Made by a program: the position numbers and the translations under genes
Virus record (IMG/VR): IMGVR_UViG_3300043470_000435
Coordinates: 1 to 21,631 of that record
Direction: 5' to 3' (one strand)
Origin: a virus
Length of the DNA stretch: 21,631 bases
In this document: in pieces, positions 6,135 through 15,400 of the stretch
How positions within the stretch are numbered: position 1 is the first letter of the stretch
Layout of the letters: each line of letters begins with the position of its first letter
The notes under the pieces: generated by a model
What the model saw: the letters and a program-made list of their open reading frames with translations, nothing else
Databases searched by the model: none
What the model was told of the DNA's origin: nothing

Positions 6135-6349
6135 TTTTTAGAGAACTTTTCTATTGCTGTTCCGAAGAACATAGCGATGGTAATGTATTCAACGGCTTCA
6201 ACAAGCTCTTTGCTTGGTGCTATATCCTGATGAGAGAAGCTATTAGCTATCAGGGTTCCGAACAGCACTAATGCTCCTAAGATGCCAATTACTCTCTTAG
6301 ACGACACTTCGTCGCCTACTCCAACTAGTTTAGTTACCCACTCTTTCAT
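6131..6349 (-). CDS. putative holin, two membrane segments (72 aa)
   Basis: The protein has 72 residues when started at ATG 6349. It is predicted to have two membrane segments, about residues 20-36 (VIGILGALVLFGTLIANSF) and 50-65 (VEYITIAMFFGTAIEKF), with a charged Lys-rich end (KFSKK). Size, two short helices and position at the head of a membrane-protein cluster fit a class II-type holin. A longer reading from ATG 6394 would add 15 residues, but those codons are the terminator hairpin and the -7 box, so I prefer 6349. The promoter box ends only 5 nt before this ATG, so the message may be almost leaderless. Its stop overlaps the next start (ATGA). The holin role is inferred from topology; no endolysin gene is visible in the window to support it. 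Confidence 0.6.
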   Translation of the reverse strand: MKEWVTKLVGVGDEVSSKRVIGILGALVLFGTLIANSFSHQDIAPSKELVEAVEYITIAMFFGTAIEKFSKK

Positions 6350-6354
6350 AAATA

Positions 6355-6362
6355 CAAAAGTA
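6355..6362 (-). promoter_or_regulatory. promoter of the lysis-type cluster, -7 box TACTTTTG
   Basis: The minus strand reads TACTTTTG, followed by TATTT and then the ATG at 6349. The usual few bases between a Bacteroidota -7 box and the start point would put the transcript start at or within a base or two of the ATG. It lies directly after the terminator at 6368-6392. No -33 element is seen. Confidence 0.65.
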
Positions 6363-6367
6363 TGACA

Positions 6368-6392
6368 AAAAAGAAGGCCCCACGAGGGGGCC
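6368..6392 (-). terminator. intrinsic terminator after the 89-aa gene
   Basis: On the minus strand GGCCCC pairs with GGGGCC around a CTCGT loop, followed by TTCTTTTTTG. It lies about 31 nt past the stop of the 89-aa coiled-coil gene and 6 nt before the promoter of the holin-like gene. Confidence 0.8.
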
Positions 6393-6423
6393 ATACTACA
6401 CTTTAAGGGTGTTATTTTACTCT

Positions 6424-6693
6424 CTATGAGGCAGTTACGGTGGCTTCCTGCTCCTGGATGGTGAACTCACCGGTCTCAAGATTTAGGCTTCCGTGGCCGT
6501 GCTCCTCAGCGAGCTCCTTCATAATAACTTGAATCTCCTCACCGCTTGCACGCAGTTCAGTGACTAAGGCTTCCTGACGTGCGGCGAGGTCTTTCTCGCT
6601 TACGTACAGAGCCCCAAGCTCCATTTGGATTTGCTGTTGTTTGGCGCGTACTTCACGTGCCTTAGTTAGTTGGTCTTCAGAAATCTGGGCCAT
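6424..6693 (-). CDS. small coiled-coil protein, unknown function (89 aa)
   Basis: The 89-residue product is predicted to be almost entirely helical over residues 1-65 (LTKAREVRAKQQQIQMELG; QEALVTELRASGEEIQVIM), with spacing suited to a coiled coil. A short conserved-looking tail reads HGHGSLNLETGEFTIQEQE. Small proteins with a helical body and a G-S/I-x-(N/D)-L-x-T-G-E-F tail are frequent in aquatic phages, often near tail genes; this is recollection. It has no membrane segment or Cys. It lies between the fibre-associated genes and the lysis-type cluster and ends before a strong terminator, so it is probably the last gene of the adsorption unit. ATG 6693 is used; the 35-nt A/T-rich gap before it carries no full promoter box. 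A chaperone or structural accessory role is speculation. Confidence 0.75.
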   Translation of the reverse strand: MAQISEDQLTKAREVRAKQQQIQMELGALYVSEKDLAARQEALVTELRASGEEIQVIMKELAEEHGHGSLNLETGEFTIQEQEATVTAS

Positions 6694-6728
6694 AATAAAA
6701 TAGAATTAAAATTAAAAAAAAGAAAGGA

Positions 6729-7109
6729 CTAGCAGTCTACCGAATCTTCGTATCCTGGCTGAGCCTTTAGGTACTCGTATGCCTGGACGATGATGTCGGC
6801 GGCTTCGGCGCTAACGATAGCTTCGAAGTTAAGGTGCGTGCGATAGATAGGCTCAGAGTGATTCTCACGAGTCTCTTCAGTCGCGTAGGTAGCCACCTCG
6901 ATGTGGCAGAAGTTCTTCTTTACCCAAGTCTCTGTGGGAGGCGTAGGCATAGTTGGTACGGGTACACCGTCAGCATCTACGCTAGCGGCAACAGGTGCCG
7001 CGTAGATGAATGTTTTCTGGTCGGTTGACTCGTATGTTAGACGAGTGATTTTATGATATGCTTCGGAGAAAGTCATCCCGAATTTATCTACAGTTGCGAT
7101 TACAGCCAT
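6729..7109 (-). CDS. fibre-region accessory protein, unknown function (126 aa)
   Basis: The protein has 126 residues. The N-terminal part (FGMTFSEAYHKITRLTYES, about residues 10-28) resembles the AYHKI-type start seen in small beta-rich proteins encoded next to phage tail fibres. A Pro-rich linker follows (about 48-60, VPVPTMPTPPTETW), then a beta-rich stretch with HIEVATYATEETRE and a helix-forming C-terminus (IIVQAYEYLKAQPGYE). It has two Cys, one near residue 68 and one at the last residue. There is no signal peptide. It follows the 131-aa fibre-tip-like gene and has its own TATATTTG box 21 nt upstream of the ATG. A role in tail assembly or adsorption is inferred from neighbourhood only. 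Confidence 0.75.
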   Translation of the reverse strand: MAVIATVDKFGMTFSEAYHKITRLTYESTDQKTFIYAAPVAASVDADGVPVPTMPTPPTETWVKKNFCHIEVATYATEETRENHSEPIYRTHLNFEAIVSAEAADIIVQAYEYLKAQPGYEDSVDC

Positions 7110-7130
7110 TTTGATTACTAATTAGTTATA

Positions 7131-7138
7131 CAAATATA
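7131..7138 (-). promoter_or_regulatory. promoter for the 126-aa gene, -7 box TATATTTG
   Basis: The minus strand reads TATATTTG 21 nt before the ATG at 7109, in the 37-nt gap after the 131-aa gene. TTTTTG lies directly upstream, too close to be a -33 element; the nearest other TTG is 12 nt away, also too close. Confidence 0.6.
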
Positions 7139-7146
7139 CAAAAAGA

Positions 7147-7542
7147 TTAGCAACCACGAACAGCATCTATCTTACCACCGTTTCTTATTTCATATACTGA
7201 TGCTCCATATTTATACCATAGGCCACCTCCGTCAAAAGGACTAGTTAATGCAGCATCATTGTATAGATACACATTTACCGCTAATGACGTAGATGACGAA
7301 TATAGAGTTAAAGGATTCGATGCATCAGAGCAGGCCTCAGCGAAATTTCCAAAACCCCCTCCGTCTCCTTGATAGAACTGGTATTCAGTTGCGGCGGAGA
7401 AACCATAGAACTCACCCATAGCGTCAGGAGAAGAAAAATTAGCCAATGCGGATAGGGCGCGCAGCGAACTGTTAGCCTGTGCTTGACCTAATTCTGTCCT
7501 GATGTTATCTATGCTTATTGCACCACTACTTTGTAAGGCCAT
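7147..7542 (-). CDS. tail fibre/adsorption accessory protein with C-terminal Cys module (131 aa)
   Basis: Two parts can be seen in the 131 residues. The first ~50 residues (GAISIDNIRTELGQAQANSS ... FSSPDAMGEFYGFS) match a short module common in phage tail and baseplate proteins. Residues ~52-131 form a small beta module with NFAEACSDASNPLTLYSSST, VNVYLYNDAALTSPF and YEIRNGGKI, ending in a terminal Cys. Paired Cys at about residue 69 and 131 could close this fold. Modules of this kind recur at the ends of tail proteins in Bacteroidota and marine phages, from memory. Its first 17 nt overlap the end of the 1652-aa fibre gene, suggesting coupled translation and a working link to that fibre, for example as a tip or receptor-contact subunit. 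That role is inference. Confidence 0.8.
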   Translation of the reverse strand: MALQSSGAISIDNIRTELGQAQANSSLRALSALANFSSPDAMGEFYGFSAATEYQFYQGDGGGFGNFAEACSDASNPLTLYSSSTSLAVNVYLYNDAALTSPFDGGGLWYKYGASVYEIRNGGKIDAVRGC

Positions 7543-10500
7543 CTAGCTTAGTTTTAAGTTCATCAATCTGTGTCTGCTGCTCCTTCATACCCTCAATCAA
7601 TAGACTTATGAGCTTTTCGTAACGCACGGCTAGGTAGCCTGTATCGTTAGTCCTAACGGCGGTGGGCATAACGGCTAACACCTGCTGTGCTATGATACCC
7701 GTATCACGTCCTTCGTGTCCGTGTGCTTCCTTATGTTCGGGCTTCCAGTCGAACTCTACACCTGTTAGTGACTTCACTTTGTCAAGTGCGTTCGCTATGG
7801 GTGTGATGTTTTCCTTTAGGCGCTCGTCTGATGAGTTGAATGCTACAATGTCGTTGGATGCGTCAATACGTCCAGCGGTTGCCGATGGTGCGAAGTTTAC
7901 ACCGAGTGCCACTGCGTTTACATATACCTTCTTGTTGAGGTTTATCTGGTCAACTGCACCTGCGGCTATTACTAGCTGGTTAGATGAGTTGGTGAACATC
8001 GCACTTACAGATGAACCGCTAGTGTTGTGAATACGGTATCCTTTGGTGTTATCCGAGTGGCCGTTTACAAGTATAGTAGGAGAAGTAGTTGTATTGAATG
8101 TTACGTTATCCGTAGTACGAACGTATTGGTTCATATTCGGTGCGTAATCATTCAAGTTCTCTGTACTCCAAAAAGTGTACGGACCAACAAAGGTTCCACC
8201 TTGAAGTCTTGAATACTGAGGCGGACTCCAGAACGGCGTAATGATGGTCTGGTTGTAGTAGTTTGAACCATTCCCGTGGTTCGAAACAAAATATCCTGCC
8301 CATCCACTATATCCAGCAAATGTTCCTGATGATTGGTAATAGGTCATATTACCATCCCCATATCCAACAATATCAAGTGATGAAGAGCGACCGGAACTTG
8401 CCGCTGAACCCGTAACACTAATTCCCCAAGTGCCAGAGTTCTTTACTACCTGAGTTCCGTTAACGTATAGTTCTTGGTTAAAGTAGAATGACTTATCTGA
8501 ATATATGTGAGACCAACTTCCATTCGCTGGACCAAATTGAATGTAACCATTATCGTTTACCATCCTCATACCCCATTCTGAGTTACCAGTTATGTAGGCA
8601 TTATTTGCAGAATTAGTTAGACGGAATTGCGGTGAATAGATTGCTGAAGCAGATTCAATTCCTACGTTTGAATAAATCCTACTATTCGTCCAGTTAAAAT
8701 AGTTGTTCCCTCCACCGAAGTAAATAGCGTTACTTGGTCTAAAATTTATAGCATTTACATTATTAAGATTAGATGTTGCGTTTGGGTCTAAGTAATATCC
8801 AGTGTCAGCAGTGTCATAGAAGATTGGGGCGTACATCGCTACATCACTTTCCCAAGAGCCATTATCATTACAGTAAGAACCCCAGCTACTCGCTTGATTC
8901 AAGAAACCAATTCTGTTGGAATTACAATGGATTATACGGGAACCTTCGTCCCCATCGTTCATAATGATGTTTGAAGAGGCCGCACCAGCAGCGTTGATTG
9001 TTAAATCTGTCCCGTAAATAAAAGAATTTCTCGAGGAGTCAGTTCTGAGACTCCAGTCACCTCCATTGTTTAGGAAACCAATGTTATTGCTAGTATCAGC
9101 ATAGACATATCCACGAAGTGTACTCTGATGATTGCTTCTGAACTGTAGTTGAACAACGCCTCCAGAACCAGTTACCACAAAACCTTCAGCAGAATTTGAA
9201 TAGAAGTGAGTTCCGTATGACTCATTGTACATACCCTGAGCACCATAGTTTCTGAGCCATCCACCAGTGTAGATGTTAGCCCATCTGTATGAACCACTAC
9301 CAAGTGAATTCTCGTTGTCATTATATGGAGTTACATCTACGGAATCAAACGCATATCTTCCCGGGCTATTAAAGTAAATACCAGTTGAATTACCACTATT
9401 TTCGAAATAAACCCAACCATTGTTATTGTATGGCCCGATACCTAGATAGTTTGTTGATGAACCATATATCCTTAAATACCCCTGAGCATCAAATGACCTA
9501 ATAAGTGTTGAACTAGTTCCTATTGAAATACCAGAATCCGTAAACGTGGCAGAGACTGTCCCGGTTGCGCCCTTAACTCTAAAACCAGTGCCATTGTAGT
9601 ATACAAGCTCCTCCCAGTCGTCGGCAGCATTCCATAGGTAATGGTTGTTGTCTCCGTTGGTTCTTAGGTACAGCTTATTGTCGTTAAGACCGGTGCTGCT
9701 GGTCATATTACCGTATGGCACGGCGTAAGTCCCGATATTCTTATCGTCCACTACTAATCTCCAGTCTCCCCAAGTGCCGGAATTCTTACCTCTGATTGCA
9801 ATCTGGCCTGACCTGAAGTCTCCGTAAATTTGGTGAATCCAAGAACTACTGTACGCTGATGAGTATAGTCCCCCATCTGTCTGTCCGAATAAAGAAACAG
9901 AAGTATTGTAACCTATCTGGTTTTGGGTTACGTTATCAGGATTTATTGGAGCTCCTGAATTGTTTATGGTTAACCCATCAACAGAACCAGCAGAGCCTGC
10001 GGTACCTGCGCTTCCGGCACTTGTAGCATAAGTAGCTGTCGCAGCGTTACCTGATATATTAGTCTGGTCACCTGTGTTTGTACCAGATAAATTACTTCCA
10101 GTTACAGTTCCTGTAACATATAAATTATTTAATACTCTAACGTGGTTATCTCCATTACCTACTGAAAAGATTTCAGTACCCCACGTTTCAGTGTTATAGA
10201 ATCGAATTCCATTATATTGTGATTGTGCTCCTATTTTAATACCAGTGTGAAACCCAATGCACAAGTCTGGGTAAGGATGGGTCCAACTGCCACCTTGTTG
10301 GTAGATACCATAGTTGCTTCCGCTATTCCCATTTCCAGAATCTCCCCCTTCTCCAGTAAAAGTTATGACCTTAAATCTTGTAGAGGTGTCTGCCGCAAGA
10401 TTACTTGCCGTTGTTGCAGTGGTTGCAGTATTGGCATTACCTGTAATACTTATACCCCAAGTACCGGATGCCCCTGTGCCCGTTAGAGTAGGTGCGTATG

Positions 10501-12484
10501 AGTTGTAGTTGTTGTCGTGCAATAATCTCCTCCAGCTAGACCAAGCATTCCTCTGGTGGTTTGCCTCATTTCTAACATACAATTCAACGTCAGCACCATC
10601 GCCATAGCTCCCTGACATTTGATACATTGTATAGCCATTGTACCCTGACCAAGTCATAACGTGACCCCAGTTTCCATTTGCAGTATAAGATGGATGCAAG
10701 AAGTCTACACGAAAACCGCCTCCGCCCATCTGATTAACTAAATCCAAAGGACTTTGCGTAGTTAGCCATTCACTATACTCAAAATAAGGTTTTAAGTATT
10801 GTCGAGTTGTGTCATTCCTTACAAAAGAAGATGCGTGTAGGCTGTCTACAGTATCGGCGTTACCAGCACTAGTAGCATAAGTAGCTGTCGCAGCGTTACC
10901 TGATATATTAGTCTGGTCGCCTGTGTTAGTACCACTTGAAGAACCACTAAAGTTTGTTGCGGATAGTGTTCCGGTTACAGCCAATCCTCCACTATTACCG
11001 TATCCAATAGTTGCCCCTCCATAAACAGATAGTCCATAACTAGGAGCTGCTGTATTTGCAGCACCCCAACCATTTGGACCACCAATGTTAACTCTTTCGT
11101 ACAACTGAATAAATTCCCCACCTTGTGAATTTACTACTCTACCTCTTATTGTCCCTACAGATATGGCGTGGTCATCAGTCTTAGTAAAACTTACTTGAGA
11201 AGCTGTGGTTGCGCCCCTTCCAGTTACACTAGCTAATGTATCTGTCTCAGTATATCCAGTTATATACCCTGAGTTATTCGTGAACTGGGATATATTCATT
11301 GAAGTTAAAGAACCTGCACTTCCGGCACTATCCGCATATCCTACTTGAACCGGACTTGGGTGATTACTTGTTAATTGCCAATAAGTACCTGTCCAATTTG
11401 CTCTAACATAATAATCAGTGGGGTGTGATTCTGCCCACAGCCTTGTAATGTTTCCAACGCTAGTAATATATCCCGAGTTGTTTGTGAACTGGGATATATT
11501 CATTGAAGTTAATGCACCTGCAGTGGTAGCATAGCTTACCGACTGAGAAGCAATGTTGTTTGTGTGGATTACTTGAACAGGAGTAACAGAAACCTTTTTG
11601 TCTGCGCTCGGTGGGTCTACTGAATCACTAATACCAGTAACCCTATTCCAAGATTCACCATCTGCGTTTCTAACGTGTACTTGAAAAGAGTTCCAGTAAG
11701 AGCCTCTAGGCCACCAGAATGCAAGTGTTCCATTAAGGCGCATAACTTTAACAGGGCCTGGAAAGTATGAGCCATAAGACATCGCCGAAACATTGATAAC
11801 TGTATCAGCGTACAAGTAACCCTCCATTGCAAGTTTAAACGGAGTTCCTGAGCCATAACTTTTACCAGATACTTCCATTACGAATGAATTACCAGCCCAT
11901 TCATCAGCATTGATGTCGGTCTGCACAAGTGTGCCACTGGGGAAGTCGCTACCGGAGTGAACACCACGAGACTCCTCAACAATCGAATATGCTGAATAAC
12001 CTTGAAGCTGTGACGAGTTTGTAGCAGAACCTGCTGTTGTAGCATAGGTTACTGATTGGCTACCGATGTTGCTAGTAGTAATTGCAGTAGAAGCGTTTTG
12101 TTTGGCGGCCAATAGGTCCGTAATCCAACCTCCAGCACCTCCAATATATAGGTTATTATCTATTCTGATGTTGGCATCAGTCTCCCCAATAGACATAATA
12201 CGAGTAGCAAGTGTTTCATCGCTAAAAAAACGAATACCGCCATAACCGGGTTGTGCGCCCATACGAATACCAGTGTGCCAACGTAGGTCTAGCTTAGTAT
12301 AGTTTCCTCCATAGTTGTTTAGACTAGTACCTATGGAGTAATTATTAGGCGCGTCACCTCCACCAAACATTAAACGAGTAGATGATACAGAATTATATGC
12401 GTTATTAGCGAATGTTCCGCCAATAACAACACTATCGGATGTAGTGGTGGTTCCAGTTATAGCTGTACTTAAAAGATTTGCCAT
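7526..12484 (-). CDS. giant tail fibre/spike protein with C-terminal Peptidase_S74 chaperone (1652 aa)
   Basis: This is probably a trimeric receptor-binding fibre. Most of it is Gly/Ser/Asn/Thr-rich beta repeats with many Tyr and Trp. Visible modules: a ~60-residue HTGI-GAQ-GIRF-type module near residues 65-115 and again near 735-790; knob-like modules ending in WSSWRRLLHDNNY (about 565-660) and WGDWRLVVDDKNIG (about 845-920); linkers of the TNISGNAATATYATSAG type; and FYDTADTGYYLDPNATS near 1220. The last ~100 residues form the Peptidase_S74 intramolecular chaperone: SDERLKENI at about 1552, then GHEGRDTGIIAQQVL and a C-terminal coil. In this family a Ser-Lys pair (here Ser1552 and Lys1557) cuts the chaperone off after trimer folding. 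The ATG lies one base after the stop of the 1113-aa fibre. Internal DNA repeats and lower GC than the portal suggest modular exchange. Confidence 0.9.
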   Translation of the reverse strand: MANLLSTAITGTTTTSDSVVIGGTFANNAYNSVSSTRLMFGGGDAPNNYSIGTSLNNYGGNYTKLDLRWHTGIRMGAQPGYGGIRFFSDETLATRIMSIGETDANIRIDNNLYIGGAGGWITDLLAAKQNASTAITTSNIGSQSVTYATTAGSATNSSQLQGYSAYSIVEESRGVHSGSDFPSGTLVQTDINADEWAGNSFVMEVSGKSYGSGTPFKLAMEGYLYADTVINVSAMSYGSYFPGPVKVMRLNGTLAFWWPRGSYWNSFQVHVRNADGESWNRVTGISDSVDPPSADKKVSVTPVQVIHTNNIASQSVSYATTAGALTSMNISQFTNNSGYITSVGNITRLWAESHPTDYYVRANWTGTYWQLTSNHPSPVQVGYADSAGSAGSLTSMNISQFTNNSGYITGYTETDTLASVTGRGATTASQVSFTKTDDHAISVGTIRGRVVNSQGGEFIQLYERVNIGGPNGWGAANTAAPSYGLSVYGGATIGYGNSGGLAVTGTLSATNFSGSSSGTNTGDQTNISGNAATATYATSAGNADTVDSLHASSFVRNDTTRQYLKPYFEYSEWLTTQSPLDLVNQMGGGGFRVDFLHPSYTANGNWGHVMTWSGYNGYTMYQMSGSYGDGADVELYVRNEANHQRNAWSSWRRLLHDNNYNSYAPTLTGTGASGTWGISITGNANTATTATTASNLAADTSTRFKVITFTGEGGDSGNGNSGSNYGIYQQGGSWTHPYPDLCIGFHTGIKIGAQSQYNGIRFYNTETWGTEIFSVGNGDNHVRVLNNLYVTGTVTGSNLSGTNTGDQTNISGNAATATYATSAGSAGTAGSAGSVDGLTINNSGAPINPDNVTQNQIGYNTSVSLFGQTDGGLYSSAYSSSWIHQIYGDFRSGQIAIRGKNSGTWGDWRLVVDDKNIGTYAVPYGNMTSSTGLNDNKLYLRTNGDNNHYLWNAADDWEELVYYNGTGFRVKGATGTVSATFTDSGISIGTSSTLIRSFDAQGYLRIYGSSTNYLGIGPYNNNGWVYFENSGNSTGIYFNSPGRYAFDSVDVTPYNDNENSLGSGSYRWANIYTGGWLRNYGAQGMYNESYGTHFYSNSAEGFVVTGSGGVVQLQFRSNHQSTLRGYVYADTSNNIGFLNNGGDWSLRTDSSRNSFIYGTDLTINAAGAASSNIIMNDGDEGSRIIHCNSNRIGFLNQASSWGSYCNDNGSWESDVAMYAPIFYDTADTGYYLDPNATSNLNNVNAINFRPSNAIYFGGGNNYFNWTNSRIYSNVGIESASAIYSPQFRLTNSANNAYITGNSEWGMRMVNDNGYIQFGPANGSWSHIYSDKSFYFNQELYVNGTQVVKNSGTWGISVTGSAASSGRSSSLDIVGYGDGNMTYYQSSGTFAGYSGWAGYFVSNHGNGSNYYNQTIITPFWSPPQYSRLQGGTFVGPYTFWSTENLNDYAPNMNQYVRTTDNVTFNTTTSPTILVNGHSDNTKGYRIHNTSGSSVSAMFTNSSNQLVIAAGAVDQINLNKKVYVNAVALGVNFAPSATAGRIDASNDIVAFNSSDERLKENITPIANALDKVKSLTGVEFDWKPEHKEAHGHEGRDTGIIAQQVLAVMPTAVRTNDTGYLAVRYEKLISLLIEGMKEQQTQIDELKTKLDGLTK
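10017..10085. repeat. direct repeat, copy 1 (69 nt), inside the 1652-aa fibre gene
   Basis: This segment matches 10866-10934 over 69 nt with three mismatches, including a 47-nt perfect run (10023-10069 with 10872-10918). It encodes the linker TNISGNAATATYATSAG. The copies are in the same orientation and frame, 849 nt apart, so recombination between them would delete exactly 283 codons. Confidence 0.85.
10866..10934. repeat. direct repeat, copy 2 (69 nt), inside the 1652-aa fibre gene
   Basis: This is the partner of 10017-10085. The sequence between the copies includes one knob-like module and one HTGI-GAQ-type module, so loss or gain of this unit would change the fibre by whole domains. Confidence 0.85.
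11280..11308. repeat. short direct repeat, copy 1 (29 nt)
   Basis: A 29-nt perfect match to 11484-11512, with weaker similarity on either side. Both copies encode the TSMNISQFTNNSGYIT linker in the 1652-aa fibre. Confidence 0.75.
11484..11512. repeat. short direct repeat, copy 2 (29 nt)
   Basis: This is the partner of 11280-11308, spaced 204 nt apart and in frame (68 codons). Confidence 0.75.
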
Positions 12485-12485
12485 A

Positions 12486-15400
12486 TTACTTGTTTTCTAA
12501 CTTGTTTACTCGTTCTGTTAATTCTTGTACTGCCTTCAGCAAAATTACGCTTAGGCGAGAGTAGTTGACACCATCTGGCCTACCCTCATTATCATATTTT
12601 ACTACCTCTGGGAATAGCTCGGCTACGTCCTCAGCGATAAGACCAATCTCTTCTTCTTTGTTCCCAATCTTATTGTAGGATACAGCATCAAGTTTCTCTA
12701 CCTTCTGTGATACGCTAGGTATAGACTTTACGTTTTCCTTGTATCGAATAGATGATTGCTCGGTAAATGTTCCACCAATAGTCAAGTTCTGATTATGGTC
12801 AAGCTGCATTGCGACAACGCTGTGCTGTGCTGTTCCTGCCTTACTTGTGAACCAATAGAAACTGTGGTTTTCGGTTGCTACTCCTTTACCGGAATAGAAA
12901 CGTATGTCATTACCAAATGAGGCAATGAACGCATCATAGTCAGGAGTGTCCTCCATACCGATGGTAAGGGAGTCGTAGTTTGCCGGACCACCCACCTTAA
13001 ATGCAACAGTATCAGAGGATACGTTTCCTAAGTTTACAACAACGGCGCCACTTAGTGTACCTCCTGATAGAGGTAAATAAGAACCAGTAATATAACCCTG
13101 ACCTGTGACAAACTCTTCTGTGGCAAGACCTTCGAGTGCAATACTATTACCGTTTGAAATGCTTAAAGTGATAGATGGTTTATCCCAAGTTAATTGCTGG
13201 GCGTCATTATCAGTATCGTAATCAGTCCACGAGGCGGTAACGGTACCTCCGTCTCCCTGAGTGAGGGTAAGTGTCTTGGTAGTAGTTCCCGTTACGGTAG
13301 CAGAAGAAATCCTGTCGTTGTAGGCCGTGTTCCAGTTTGATACGTTAGTAGATGTAAAATCTCTAGAATCCCAAAGTTGATACTTGTTGTTTCCATCAGA
13401 CCAACCGCCAGTATAGAGTCTATTCGTGGTGTTGTCAAGACCAAAAAATACAGCAAAATCGTTGGATATGTGAAACGCCATAAATGCGTCATTCCCTTCG
13501 GCAGAGTAAATCTGCAATGAGTGAGCACTCGATGTTTCAGTTCCGATGTCTCCCGACGACTGGAATTTCGTAGCCTCTGGCCACGACCCTGGTGATTGCG
13601 TTGAGCCTCTTACTATATAATTAGCCCCGGCGTGGTTACCCCATCCAAATGCAGTATTCCAGTTAGAGGAGTTATTAGCAAATGTATCTGAAGTCCATAT
13701 TTGCTTTGTTACCCAAGAAGAACTATCCACATTTGTGTGGACATACATCGCGCCATAATATGTTACTTCTAATGCAAAATTTCCAGTACTACCACCAGTA
13801 TCGTGAGACACCCAAACTTGTCCACTGTGACCAACATAATTTCTAGTATATGTACCAGATGCTAAATTATTTCCAAATCCAGTTGCATCACCAACATTTG
13901 TTGTTGTACCTAGTGTACCTCTGGATAAAGGATATCTAGCGTCTGACTCTGTCTCCGTGTAGTATCTGTCATCGTGATTGTGAGCAGGTAAGGATGTTAA
14001 TGCGTATTCTCCAATGTTTTCAGAATCTACTACCGTCTTCCAAGAGCTCCAGCCAGCATTAGGATACAAGCCAAGACGATATTGCATAGAGTTTCCACCA
14101 TACTGCTCACTGTAAGGGAAATATAATTCCGCAGACGCTCCATCGTTTGGATATGTGTGTACACGGACAACACTTCCATAACTTTGATATCCTTCATTAT
14201 TGCTGACAAAACTAACTTGCAAACCCTGCTGAAAGTCTCGCCCATTAGTTGAGGAAGACCAAACGTAACTACCGAGACTTTTAAGGAGGTTTGAGTTGCC
14301 AGATGAATCAGCATACAATACGGACTGAGAACCTATGTTGGCTGTCGTGATAGCATCGGTAATCCCATATCCGGCTATTGTGGTCGGTTTGGACGATACG
14401 TTGGCGAATGAAATGCCGGTAATATAACCCTGTGATTGCACAAAGGTCTCAGTCGCCAGGCCCTCAAGGGTAACGCTGTTTCCGTTAGAGATGGCTATAG
14501 AACTTGTAGCCTTAGTCCAAGTAAGTGTCTGCGAATCAGTCTCCGATGTAATGTAGCGACCATCAAGGTCTACAGTTACAGTACCTAAGTCAACTTGTGT
14601 AAGCGTTAAAACACCGTTAGACGTGTTAAATGATGCAGACCTAATAGAGTCATTAACCGCATCATTCCAGTTACTGATGTTCGTAGCTGTAATGCTCTTA
14701 ACGTGAGAAGGAACGGTTGGGTCGGTCTCAGTGTATGACTCAAGATAGCGACCATCAAGGTCTACCGTTACGGTGCCTGTATCTTGCTGAGTAAGAGTAA
14801 GGACGCCAGTGGTAGTACTAAATGATGCGCTGTTAATCTTATCGTTGTAAGCTACATCCCAAGCACCTCGGTTGTATCCATCAATTTCCGTTTCTCCAGC
14901 AAATAAACTGTCTATCTCAGACTCGGTATAATATATATCGTTATGGTTGTGAGCAGGTAGCGAAGTAAGGAAGTTCGGGGTCCAGTTCTTCCATAGGCCG
15001 TCGGAATCTCTACGTATAAGCTGTCCCGCAGATACTCCATTGATGAGCACATCGTGAAGCTCATTGAGTTCGAAGCCATTCTGTACGCTAACAAAAATCT
15101 CTCCGTTGTTTGCGTTTTTACGAGTAACAACTCCAATATAAACAAGGTGCGCTGGAGCTACAGGTTTGTTTGTGAGTCCAAAGATTAAAGCTCCATCTAC
15201 GCCTAACCAAACAGCATCACCTGCTTCAGCGGAAGATGTATTTAATCCATCAATAAGACCCTCGGTAATTACGAAAAACTTACCATTTACTGCGGCAGAA
15301 GCGGCGGCTAGACCTATGGTCTTAGAAGACATAGCTTCAGATACGTTTGAGGCTTTACCTACAACCATATTTGTGCCGTCTGCCCCAGTAACATATAACG

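Noticed and set aside
6350-6394. Fifteen extra N-terminal residues on the holin-like protein from ATG 6394
   Set aside because: These codons are the terminator hairpin and the -7 box of the gene's own promoter; the shorter start at 6349 gives a normal two-helix protein.
7662-8030. 122-codon plus-strand open frame opposite the S74 region of the 1652-aa fibre
   Set aside because: It mirrors a well-supported coding frame, and no promoter or plausible domain is visible.
10017-11512. Repeats in the fibre region as a CRISPR array or mobile element
   Set aside because: The repeats are in-frame coding linkers with unequal spacing; no spacer pattern, terminal inverted repeats or transposase is present.
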